Below the pieces are notes generated by a model. The model was not told where the DNA came from. It did not search any database and saw nothing but the letters and a program-made list of their open reading frames with translations. Shown here in pieces: positions 1-5,931 of a stretch of 8,365 bases of DNA. The stretch spans positions 1-8,365 of the forward strand of contig DATFXF010000291.1 in NCBI GenBank assembly GCA_035258565.1, read 5' to 3'. Numbering within the stretch: position 1 is the stretch's first letter; each line of letters opens with the position of its first letter. The translations under genes were made by a program, and so were the position numbers. Origin of the DNA: DATFXF01 sp035258565. Lineage in GTDB: Bacteria; Acidobacteriota; Terriglobia; Acidiferrales; UBA7541.

Positions 1-1
1 C

Positions 2-1258
2 ACCCTGACTGTGGATGAAGTCATCAACGAACTGCGTCCGAAATTTGCCGCCGTGCCAGGGATCCTAGTTTTCATGCAGAACCCCCCGCCGATTGAAATT
101 GGGGGCCACCTGACCAAGGCGCAATATCAATTCACTCTGCAAAGCCCGAACACCCAAGAGCTTTATCCAGCCTCTAACCTCTTCCTGCAAAAAATGCAAA
201 CGGAGATACGCGGGTTGCAGGACGTCAACTCGGACCTGCAAATTTCCAACCCGCAGGTGAACGTGGAAGTGGACCGCGACCGCGCCGCCACGCTCGGCCT
301 TTCGGCACAGCAGGTGGAAGACGCCCTGTTCACCGCCTACGGCCAACGCCAGATTTCCACGATTTACATGCCGAACAACGAATACCGCGTCATCCTCGAG
401 CTGGAAGACCGCTTCCAGCGGGACCCCGCCGCTCTCAGCTTGCTCTATGTCCGCAACTCGAGCGGCAGACTGGTCCCTCTCAACTCAGCGGCGAGCATGA
501 CGACAGGCCTCGGCCCTCTCGTGGTAAACCATCTGGGCCAGCTCCCTGCCGTGACCATCTCTTTCAATCTGAAGCCCGGAACTTCACTGGGCCATGCGCT
601 CGACTCCGTGCAGAAGCTGGCCCGCGAAACCTTGCCTAGCGCCGTGAGCACGAGCTTCCAGGGAACCGCCCAGGCCTTTTCCCAGTCCGTCGGCGGATTG
701 GCCGTGCTGCTCATCGTCTCCATTCTTGTGATCTACATCGTTCTCGGTATTCTCTATGAAAGCTTTCTCCACCCGCTGACCATTCTTTCCGGCTTGCCGT
801 CCGCCGCATTCGGCGCCTTGCTTACGCTATGGCTATTCCGTTACGAACTGAACCTCTACGGCTTCGTCGGCATCATCATGCTCATTGGCATTGTGAAGAA
901 AAACGCGATCATGGTGGTGGACTTCGCGCTGGAGGCGCAACGCTCGGGTGGGAAGGGTGCGGCGGAGGCAGCTCATCAAGGGTCGCTCGTGAGGTTCCGC
1001 CCGATTATGATGACCACCATGGCCGCTCTCATGGGGACGCTGCCCATTGCGCTGGGCGTTGGCGCCGGTGCAGGTTCGCGCCGGCCACTGGGATTGGCCG
1101 TGGTCGGAGGCCTCCTGTTCTCACAGTTGGTAACGCTCTATCTGACGCCTATCTTTTACACTTACGTGGATGCCTTCCAATCGTGGGTGTCCGGCCGATC
1201 CCAGAAGGCGGTTGTGAGCCCCGCATCTGTTTCCGGCACTTCGGTCACCGCAGATTAG
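2..1258 (+). CDS. RND multidrug efflux transporter, MdtB/MdtC-like (3' part)
   Basis: This is the C-terminal 418 residues of a proton-driven inner-membrane efflux pump that works in a tripartite complex with a periplasmic adaptor and an outer-membrane channel. The reading frame is open to the left edge, so the GTG at 11 is an internal valine and not a start. AcrB-type pumps are about 1,040 residues, so roughly 60% is missing, including TM4 with the usual proton-relay Asp pair. Counting from the first full codon, residues 1-230 are the second periplasmic porter/docking part (VNVEVDRDRAATLGLS at about 87-102). Five membrane helices follow at about 234-252, 258-279, 285-306, 334-356 and 363-385. 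TM10 carries GIVKKNAIMVVDFA, with the Lys before Asn (residue 300) that aligns with AcrB K940. The KKNAIMVVDFA form and YQFTLQS resemble MdtB/MdtC/MuxB more than AcrB. The family call is firm; the substrate cannot be read. Confidence 0.93.
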   Translation, partial: TLTVDEVINELRPKFAAVPGILVFMQNPPPIEIGGHLTKAQYQFTLQSPNTQELYPASNLFLQKMQTEIRGLQDVNSDLQISNPQVNVEVDRDRAATLGLSAQQVEDALFTAYGQRQISTIYMPNNEYRVILELEDRFQRDPAALSLLYVRNSSGRLVPLNSAASMTTGLGPLVVNHLGQLPAVTISFNLKPGTSLGHALDSVQKLARETLPSAVSTSFQGTAQAFSQSVGGLAVLLIVSILVIYIVLGILYESFLHPLTILSGLPSAAFGALLTLWLFRYELNLYGFVGIIMLIGIVKKNAIMVVDFALEAQRSGGKGAAEAAHQGSLVRFRPIMMTTMAALMGTLPIALGVGAGAGSRRPLGLAVVGGLLFSQLVTLYLTPIFYTYVDAFQSWVSGRSQKAVVSPASVSGTSVTAD

Positions 1259-1260
1259 CC

Positions 1261-1285
1261 CGCATTGCATTTCCTATGCAGTGCG
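1261..1285 (+). other. Hairpin after the RND stop codon
   Basis: An inverted repeat starts 3 bases after the TAG stop: 1261-1270 pairs with 1276-1285 (10 bp, one T-G wobble) around a 5-base loop (TTCCT). No T-tract follows, so it is not a standard intrinsic terminator. It could stabilise the 3' end of the transcript or help Rho-dependent termination. Confidence 0.4.
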
Positions 1286-1522
1286 CTCGCATGGATGCGG
1301 AGCGTTGTCGTTCGCCAAAATCCCCTCCCCCGTTGAAATGAACAGCTTGGAGCGTTGTTATCCCCGGCCAGTCTGCGGTAGCACCCGGCCATGCTCCAGG
1401 TGATTGGGTCGCCTCGATAGGGCCGGGGTCCGCCGCAACCACACTCTCTCGCGAAAATGCGCGTCCGATAAAGCACTAATGTGACGCAGGCGCAACCGCT
1501 GAGGATCGAATGGCGTTTGTAA

Positions 1523-1551
1523 TTTCCATTCTCAGACACTGAGAGTATGAT
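1523..1551 (+). promoter_or_regulatory. Candidate sigma70 promoter for the TPR gene
   Basis: TTTCCA (4/6 of the -35 consensus) at 1523-1528 and TATGAT (5/6 of the -10 consensus) at 1546-1551 are separated by exactly 17 bases. Transcription would begin near 1558 and give a leader of about 100 bases before the ATG at 1659. The spacer contains a small dyad, TCTCAG-ACA-CTGAGA (1530-1544), which could be an operator. This rests on consensus matching alone. Confidence 0.35.
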
Positions 1552-1558
1552 TTTGGCT

Positions 1559-1637
1559 TTCCTGCCAGGAAGCAAAGGGGAGATCTGAAATAACCGATTG
1601 GGTCCATGCCGGGAATTCAAGTTTCCAGGGGACTTGA
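1559..1637 (+). promoter_or_regulatory. Inverted repeats in the TPR gene leader
   Basis: TTCCTGCCAGGAA (1559-1571) is a perfect palindrome at the predicted transcription start. As RNA it could fold into a 5-bp stem with a GCC loop. A second hairpin pairs 1617-1625 with 1629-1637 (TCAAGT/ACTTGA plus one G-C and two wobble pairs, 3-base loop). It ends 9 bases before the GGAG ribosome binding site at 1647-1650, close enough to influence translation. I match it to no known riboswitch class. Confidence 0.3.
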
Positions 1638-1658
1638 TCGGATTTCGGAGCTGCGTCG

Positions 1659-3260
1659 ATGAAGCCTGGGCTTTTGATCCTAGTCCTCGGGATTCCATGT
1701 TGGGTACCGGTGGCGACGGCTCAAGAAAAAACCGGAGATACTGAGAAGCTGGGAAAGGTTCACTTCGCTGTGTCCTGTCTTCCCACCACTCAGCCGCAAT
1801 TCGATCGCGCCGCAGCCATGCTGCACAGTTTCTGGTATCCCCAGGGCCTCAATGCATTCACAGAAATTACAAAGAGCGACCCCGGCTGCGCCATGGCTTA
1901 CTGGGGAATGGCTATAAGCCGGCGAGGCAATCCACTGGTTGGTGCCCCCAGTCCGCAGGTTCTCAAGGATGGATTGGAGGCTGCTAGGAAAGCCAAGCTG
2001 GCCGAGGCCAAGACACAGCGAGAGCGGGACTACATCGCGGCCATCGAGACCTATTATAAGGACGGGGAAAAACTCGATTACCGCGCGCGCGTTCTGGCCT
2101 ATGAAAAGGCCATGGAGCAAGTGTACCTCCGCTATCCTGAGGATTCTGAAGCCGCAGTCTTCTATGCTCTGGCGATGAATGAAGCGGTCACCGTCCTTCC
2201 CGCGGATCCCAATTTCACGCGGCAATTGAAGGCCGGGGCGATTCTCGAGAAAGTGCTTGCGGCAAATCCGGAGCACCCTGGCGCGCTTCATTATCTGATT
2301 CACAGTTACGACTTTCCTGCGCTGGCGGATCGCGGCCTAGCTGCGGCGCGCCAGTACGGCGACGTTGCTCCGTCGGCTCCTCACGCACTGCATATGCCTT
2401 CGCACGTTTACTCCATGCTGGGGATGTGGCAGGACTCCATTAAGTCCAACCAGGCGGCCTTATCCGTTGCCAAGGGTTACGCTCATGCCCTGGATTTCAT
2501 GGTCTATGCCTATCTCCAGATGGCGCAAGATATCGAGGCGAAACACGGAGTCGAGCGGAATATGGAGTTGCAAAAAGGCCAGGGGGCATCGGGTGTTGCC
2601 AATCCGACCGGGGCCGTCTTGGCAAGCTATACGGCGCTCGCGGCGATTCCCGCGCGTTATGCGATTGAAAGAGGAGCGTGGGCCGAGGCTGCCAGGCTCG
2701 AGCCACAAAACTCTACTCTGGTGGCCGACTCCCTCACCTATTTCGCTCGCGCCATGGGCTCGGCCCGGAGCGGCGATCTCGAGGCGGCGCGAAAGAATAT
2801 TGAGCAACTGAGGCAAATCGAGGAGCGTTTGCGGCAATCCAAAGACGACTATTGGGCGCGGCAGGTGGAGATTCAACGAAACGCGGCAACTGCCTGGACG
2901 GAATACGCGGAAGGCAAGAAGGACACAGCTACGAAGCTGATGCGCACGGCGGCAGACCTTGAGGACGGAAGTGAAAAGCATGTGGCCATGGAGAATCGCC
3001 TGTGGCCCATGCGCGAACTACTCGGCGACTTGCTGCTCGAGGCCAATGAGCCGGGCCTGGCCCTGAAGGAGTACGAAAGCTCTTTGCAATCGGCGCGCAA
3101 TCGGTACCGCGGATTCTACGGCGCCGCGAAAGCCGCGCAACGTTCCGGGGAGCTGGAAAAGGCGGGCAGCTACTACGGGAAGCTCGTGGCCCTGTGCAGC
3201 AACGCCGACACGCAGCGGCGGGAACTGGCCGAAGCAAAGAGATATCTGGCGCAGAAGTGA
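1659..3260 (+). CDS. Exported tetratricopeptide-repeat protein with conserved His motifs
   Basis: A 533-residue protein. The start is supported by GGAG at 1647-1650, 8 bases upstream, and by an immediate signal peptide: Lys2, a hydrophobic stretch at 4-18 and an Ala-Thr-Ala site predicting cleavage after residue 21. Cys14 is not in a lipobox. The rest is helical TPR-like repeats at about 45-80, 141-175, 190-217, 222-268, 360-392 and 452-510. The most distinctive segments are DPGCAMAYWGMA (75-86), HYLIHSYD (211-218) and APHALHMPSHVYSMLG (240-255). These resemble a recurring family of secreted TPR proteins in Acidobacteriota and related phyla, usually annotated only as TPR proteins. TPR folds bind proteins or peptides, but no partner is evident. 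The gene stands alone, convergent with the SPFH gene, and a terminator follows. The biological role is unknown. Confidence 0.85.
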   Translation: MKPGLLILVLGIPCWVPVATAQEKTGDTEKLGKVHFAVSCLPTTQPQFDRAAAMLHSFWYPQGLNAFTEITKSDPGCAMAYWGMAISRRGNPLVGAPSPQVLKDGLEAARKAKLAEAKTQRERDYIAAIETYYKDGEKLDYRARVLAYEKAMEQVYLRYPEDSEAAVFYALAMNEAVTVLPADPNFTRQLKAGAILEKVLAANPEHPGALHYLIHSYDFPALADRGLAAARQYGDVAPSAPHALHMPSHVYSMLGMWQDSIKSNQAALSVAKGYAHALDFMVYAYLQMAQDIEAKHGVERNMELQKGQGASGVANPTGAVLASYTALAAIPARYAIERGAWAEAARLEPQNSTLVADSLTYFARAMGSARSGDLEAARKNIEQLRQIEERLRQSKDDYWARQVEIQRNAATAWTEYAEGKKDTATKLMRTAADLEDGSEKHVAMENRLWPMRELLGDLLLEANEPGLALKEYESSLQSARNRYRGFYGAAKAAQRSGELEKAGSYYGKLVALCSNADTQRRELAEAKRYLAQK

Positions 3261-3269
3261 TCCGGAAGT

Positions 3270-3291
3270 TCTCCTGTTGTAGCACAGGAGA
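3270..3291. repeat. Perfect inverted repeat downstream of the TPR gene
   Basis: TCTCCTGT at 3270-3277 pairs fully with ACAGGAGA at 3284-3291 around a 6-base loop. It begins 10 bases after the TPR stop. No T-run follows on either strand, so it is more likely a 3'-end stabilising hairpin than a terminator on its own. Confidence 0.5.
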
Positions 3292-3313
3292 CATACACGG
3301 AACGGGGGATACT

Positions 3314-3355
3314 GCCAGGGGCGGTGTGGAGGGGGGGCGTTTCCTGGCTTTTTTT
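3314..3355 (+). terminator. Likely rho-independent terminator of the TPR gene
   Basis: GCCAGG (3314-3319) pairs with CCTGGC (3343-3348), extendable by two G-T pairs, and is followed directly by seven Ts (3349-3355). The T-run is on the plus strand, so it terminates rightward transcription from the TPR gene, 54 bases past its stop. The loop is unusually long (about 20 bases) and G-rich, which weakens a textbook call. The SPFH gene arriving from the other side has no comparable T-run here. Confidence 0.5.
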
Positions 3356-3363
3356 GCGACCGC

Positions 3364-5388
3364 CTAACCCTGGCCCGGCTTTCCGGCTGAGCCACTTGGA
3401 GGCGGGCCTCCCTTCGGCCCAGAAGGCTTGCTGCCGGAAACTCCAGGAGCGCTGTTTCCAGCGAGGTAACGCATCGCGGTGGCCGCAAGACCTTCAAGCG
3501 CGCCGCCATTTGACCCGCTCGTGACGAGGATGTCCGGTACGAACTTCGACGTACCTTCTGAGAGCGCCGTGATGACATTCACCAGCGCCGTCGCATTCGA
3601 GCCGAGCGCATGCACCTGCGCCTCGTACCCGCGGGCGCGCGCCAACCCCACCGCTTCAACTTCGGCGCCGCGCGCCGTGCCCGTCTGACGAATGAATTCC
3701 GCTTCACCCCGAGCTTCCTCTGTGCGGGCATTTGCGTTATTCGTTTTTATGTCGACTCCAACCTTCGATTTAGCGAGGTCGGCCTGCATTTCGGCCGTCC
3801 CCTTTGCATTCTCCATTGCGATCCGCTCTTCTTGGGCGGAGCGCTGCTTACGATACGTTTCGATCTCCTGGTTCGCGATTTCGCGTTGCGTCAGGACCTT
3901 GACCAGATCCTCCGGCAAGATGACGTCCTGGATGTACACCCCTCGCGTTTCGACGCGGTACTGGTCGAGCTGTTCCTTGATGTGCTTGAACGCTTCTTCC
4001 TGTACCTGCTGCCGCGTCTCGATGAATCGAATCGCCGGCATACTCTGCAACTTGTCGCGGAAATGATTTCCTACGGCCGCCTGCAGGACTTCGTTCACTA
4101 GGTTCATCATCGTTCCGACCATGGAAATCACGCGCGGAGCATTCGTATCTGGGACGTGGATCTGCACCTGCAGGTCTATGTGGAAAATGAATCCTTCATT
4201 GCTCTTGGCGACAATCTGTTGGAGCTGCGCGTCGAGATTGTGAGCCTGCGACACAGCGTCAGCCCAATTCAGCGTGAGGATAGATGTGGGCACGATCTCA
4301 GCCTGATAGCAGCGTGGATTGAGCGGGTATTTTCCTGTCCGTAGTGCTTCCTCCCATATGCCGCGGTGACCAGGGCGCACAAGTGAGCCGAATTTGAAAT
4401 CCGAGCCGGAGGTGTCCTGCGTGGGCAGCCCAACGTACGCCTTGACGACCGCGACCTGCCCCTGTTGCACCACCAGCATCGGGACCATCTCCACGCTCAC
4501 AAGGAATGGATTGAGGGCGTACGCTCCGTAGAGCAACGGGTCATGCTGCAATCCGATGCGCCCGCCGTTGTCCAGGAACGCCTGAAAGTCCTGATAGTTA
4601 TTGTGCAGGCTATTCTTGTTTCCGAGAAGCACCTCAATAATTTCGCCGTCGGTCGCGTTCGCCTTCTCCATCTTGTCGATATCCGCAAAGCCCCCGAGAC
4701 GGCTCGCAATGTCACCGGACGGCAGTGGATCGCCTTCGAAGGTCGTCACAATGCCGACCAAGTCCATAAGCGCACCATCTCTACCACAGGGCTTTGGCTC
4801 GATTCGTACGAGCTCCAGCTGCTCGGGACGCAGGCCGAATGCCTCGGGTGTGAGTTTTCCCACCTTCCCGGCTCGAGAGCGGAGCTCGGGCGAAATCGGC
4901 AGACCGTACACCTGACTCTTCGTGACGACAAGGAGACCAACCGGATGAATCGGCGCGAGCGTGCCCGGGGGGAACACGGGGCGCTGGACACCCTTCTGTC
5001 CGCCGCCCATAACGAACGAACGCAGTTCCGCGAAGTTCCCGAAGGACTTCTTGTAAACCGCCGACTTTGCGCCAATGGGCAACGGCGCCCCCACCTGGGA
5101 GATCACGACTCCGACTTCTCCCGCAGGAACCTGCACCCAGGGGTACTTTTCGACTTCATAGAACAGCCACGGCTTCCAGCGGAGCCCAGGCATCAAGAGA
5201 TCGGCCTGGTAACCAGCTTCTCCACGGAATGCAATAGCGTTGTCCTCTGTCAGTTTTCGGGACGAAACGCGCTTCAGAACCAGGCCGACTTCTGCCGATC
5301 CGATGCGGCGGATGGACATCAAAACGTAGAAGAGGGCAAGCAAAATGCCGATAAGGATCCAGTTAAAAATCGAAACGCCGAGCAACAT
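3364..5388 (-). CDS. SPFH/flotillin-like membrane-anchored protein
   Basis: A 674-residue protein of the stomatin/prohibitin/flotillin/HflK superfamily, which forms oligomeric membrane-associated scaffolds. I place the start at 5388 because AGGAG lies 8 bases upstream and the protein then opens with its membrane helix (about 7-26); the longer ORF to 5505 adds 39 residues with no domain character. An N-terminal block (about 86-365) carries three related units opening with VGVVISQVG (92-100), VGIVTTFEG (211-219) and VAVVKAYVG (312-320). The SPFH core runs to about 495 (QIVAKSNEGFIFHIDLQVQI, then LQSMPAIRFIETRQQVQEEA). An Ala/Glu/Arg-rich coiled coil follows at about 500-590 (QREIANQEIETYRKQRSAQE), as in flotillins. 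The tail (about 646-674) is low-complexity Gly/Pro/Ser/Lys. Classical flotillins are about 430-510 residues, so this is a long form. No NfeD-type partner is adjacent. Its role in membrane organisation is inferred from the family. Confidence 0.88.
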   Translation of the reverse strand: MLLGVSIFNWILIGILLALFYVLMSIRRIGSAEVGLVLKRVSSRKLTEDNAIAFRGEAGYQADLLMPGLRWKPWLFYEVEKYPWVQVPAGEVGVVISQVGAPLPIGAKSAVYKKSFGNFAELRSFVMGGGQKGVQRPVFPPGTLAPIHPVGLLVVTKSQVYGLPISPELRSRAGKVGKLTPEAFGLRPEQLELVRIEPKPCGRDGALMDLVGIVTTFEGDPLPSGDIASRLGGFADIDKMEKANATDGEIIEVLLGNKNSLHNNYQDFQAFLDNGGRIGLQHDPLLYGAYALNPFLVSVEMVPMLVVQQGQVAVVKAYVGLPTQDTSGSDFKFGSLVRPGHRGIWEEALRTGKYPLNPRCYQAEIVPTSILTLNWADAVSQAHNLDAQLQQIVAKSNEGFIFHIDLQVQIHVPDTNAPRVISMVGTMMNLVNEVLQAAVGNHFRDKLQSMPAIRFIETRQQVQEEAFKHIKEQLDQYRVETRGVYIQDVILPEDLVKVLTQREIANQEIETYRKQRSAQEERIAMENAKGTAEMQADLAKSKVGVDIKTNNANARTEEARGEAEFIRQTGTARGAEVEAVGLARARGYEAQVHALGSNATALVNVITALSEGTSKFVPDILVTSGSNGGALEGLAATAMRYLAGNSAPGVSGSKPSGPKGGPPPSGSAGKPGQG

Positions 5389-5396
5389 AGTAGTTA

Positions 5397-5401
5397 CTCC
5401 T
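5397..5401 (-). promoter_or_regulatory. Ribosome binding site fixing the SPFH start
   Basis: On the minus strand AGGAG is followed by 8 bases and then the ATG at 5388. It decides between this start and the in-frame ATG at 5505, whose extra 39 codons show no hydrophobic or domain signature. Confidence 0.75.
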
Positions 5402-5412
5402 GTCAATCTTAG

Positions 5413-5446
5413 TGGCAATCCTGAACTTGCGTTGCCTCTATTGCCA
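5413..5446. repeat. Inverted repeat upstream of the SPFH gene
   Basis: TGGCAAT (5413-5419) and ATTGCCA (5440-5446) are exact reverse complements 20 bases apart. They overlap the weak leftward promoter candidate, one arm falling on its -35 box and the other near its -10 box. A dimeric regulator site is possible but speculative. The left arm recurs as part of AGTGGCAATC at 5814-5823. Confidence 0.3.
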
Positions 5447-5741
5447 AGGCGCTGAACCACAGCGGATCGACAACGGGACCCTGGCGGCAAAGGAAAGATT
5501 AGCACGGCGGGACTTTGCGCGCTCGGAGGGATTCGAAGCTCGACCCTGGTTCGTAACCTCTCCGCGGCGACTACTCCCGGAAACCGGTTTTTCTCGGAGA
5601 TGGCTCATTCGGAAGCCTACTATTTCCTCCTGTACCAAAGGCTCTTACTTGCATTAAGCAGACGGAGCGCGAGATAGGTCGAGCACGGTCAGGGCCGGCT
5701 CACAATTCCTGTAGTCTACGGAGTGCCCACCTACGACCGTA

Positions 5742-5758
5742 TCCTGCCCACGGCAGGA
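5742..5758. promoter_or_regulatory. Perfect 17-bp palindrome, possible operator
   Basis: TCCTGCC-CAC-GGCAGGA is a perfect 7-bp inverted repeat around a 3-base centre, in non-coding DNA 92 bases upstream of the -35 box of the rightward promoter. No T-tract follows on either strand, so it is a poor terminator. A transcription-factor site is the simplest reading. Its half-site TCCTGCC also occurs in the palindrome at the start of the TPR transcript (1560-1566). Confidence 0.4.
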
Positions 5759-5850
5759 AATCCTTTCTAGGCCGTCATAAAAGAGCCCCCTCAAGTGTCA
5801 TTCGGTTATAGAAAGTGGCAATCGTATGGATCGTCCCACCCTCATTCGCG

Positions 5851-5878
5851 TTGACATCCTTGGCGACCGTTTGATACT
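5851..5878 (+). promoter_or_regulatory. Sigma70-type promoter of the monooxygenase-hydrolase operon
   Basis: A perfect -35 hexamer TTGACA (5851-5856) is followed after 16 bases by GATACT (5873-5878, 4/6 of the -10 consensus). Transcription would start near 5885, leaving a leader of about 45 bases before the ATG at 5932. It is the best promoter match I found in the window and lies where one is expected. Confidence 0.55.
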
Positions 5879-5931
5879 CCTTCTGTTCGCAGACGCGATT
5901 CATTTCAAGAGTCCTGAATCCCGGAGGAAAC

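Larger units (their letters stand above)
1259..1658. other. 400-bp intergenic spacer
   Basis: I find no convincing gene between the RND stop and the TPR start. A minus-strand ORF crosses it, but its translation is low-quality (rich in Cys, Arg and Ser) and overlaps both neighbours. The spacer holds a hairpin just after the RND stop (1261-1285), a 10-bp exact direct repeat GGAGCGTTGT (1299-1308 and 1349-1358, exactly 50 bp apart), a candidate promoter (1523-1551) and a leader with two inverted repeats. Its size suggests the TPR gene is transcribed independently of the RND operon. Confidence 0.6.
5389..5931. other. 543-bp divergent intergenic region
   Basis: This separates the leftward SPFH gene from the rightward monooxygenase operon. 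The short ORFs inside it have no credible ribosome binding sites and random-looking translations, so I call no gene. Contents: a weak leftward promoter candidate (minus-strand TTGGCA at 5447-5442, 18-base spacer, CAGGAT at 5423-5418; 5/6 and 3/6 matches), an inverted repeat TGGCAAT/ATTGCCA (5413-5419 and 5440-5446), a palindrome at 5742-5758 and a strong rightward promoter at 5851-5878. The stretch 5450-5740 holds nothing I can identify. Confidence 0.6.

Noticed and set aside
1255..1698. 147-codon minus-strand ORF across the RND-TPR spacer
   Set aside because: Its composition is rich in Cys, Arg and Ser with no domain, it has no evident ribosome binding site, and it overlaps the signal-peptide region of the TPR gene.
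4465..5412. 315-codon plus-strand ORF antisense to the SPFH gene
   Set aside because: It lies wholly antisense to a well-supported SPFH gene and encodes a polar His/Arg/Gln-rich sequence with no recognisable domain, typical of a shadow frame in GC-rich DNA.
5389..5505. N-terminal 39-residue extension of the SPFH protein
   Set aside because: The internal ATG at 5388 has AGGAG at ideal spacing and leads directly into the membrane anchor; the extension has no signal or domain features.
5521..5560. tRNA-like T-loop on the minus strand (TTCGAATCCCTCC)
   Set aside because: The bases before the loop (CGAGC) do not pair with CCCTC to form a T-stem, and no matching acceptor stem or anticodon arm is found upstream, so this is not a tRNA gene.
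5412..5657. Small plus-strand ORF of 81 codons in the divergent spacer
   Set aside because: There is no Shine-Dalgarno sequence, the translation is Arg/Ser/Pro-rich without a pattern, and it overlaps the likely SPFH promoter region.
5743..5770. The 5742-5758 palindrome as a rho-independent terminator
   Set aside because: The following bases on the plus strand (AATCCTTTC) are not a T-tract, none exists on the minus strand either, and no gene ends just upstream on the plus strand.
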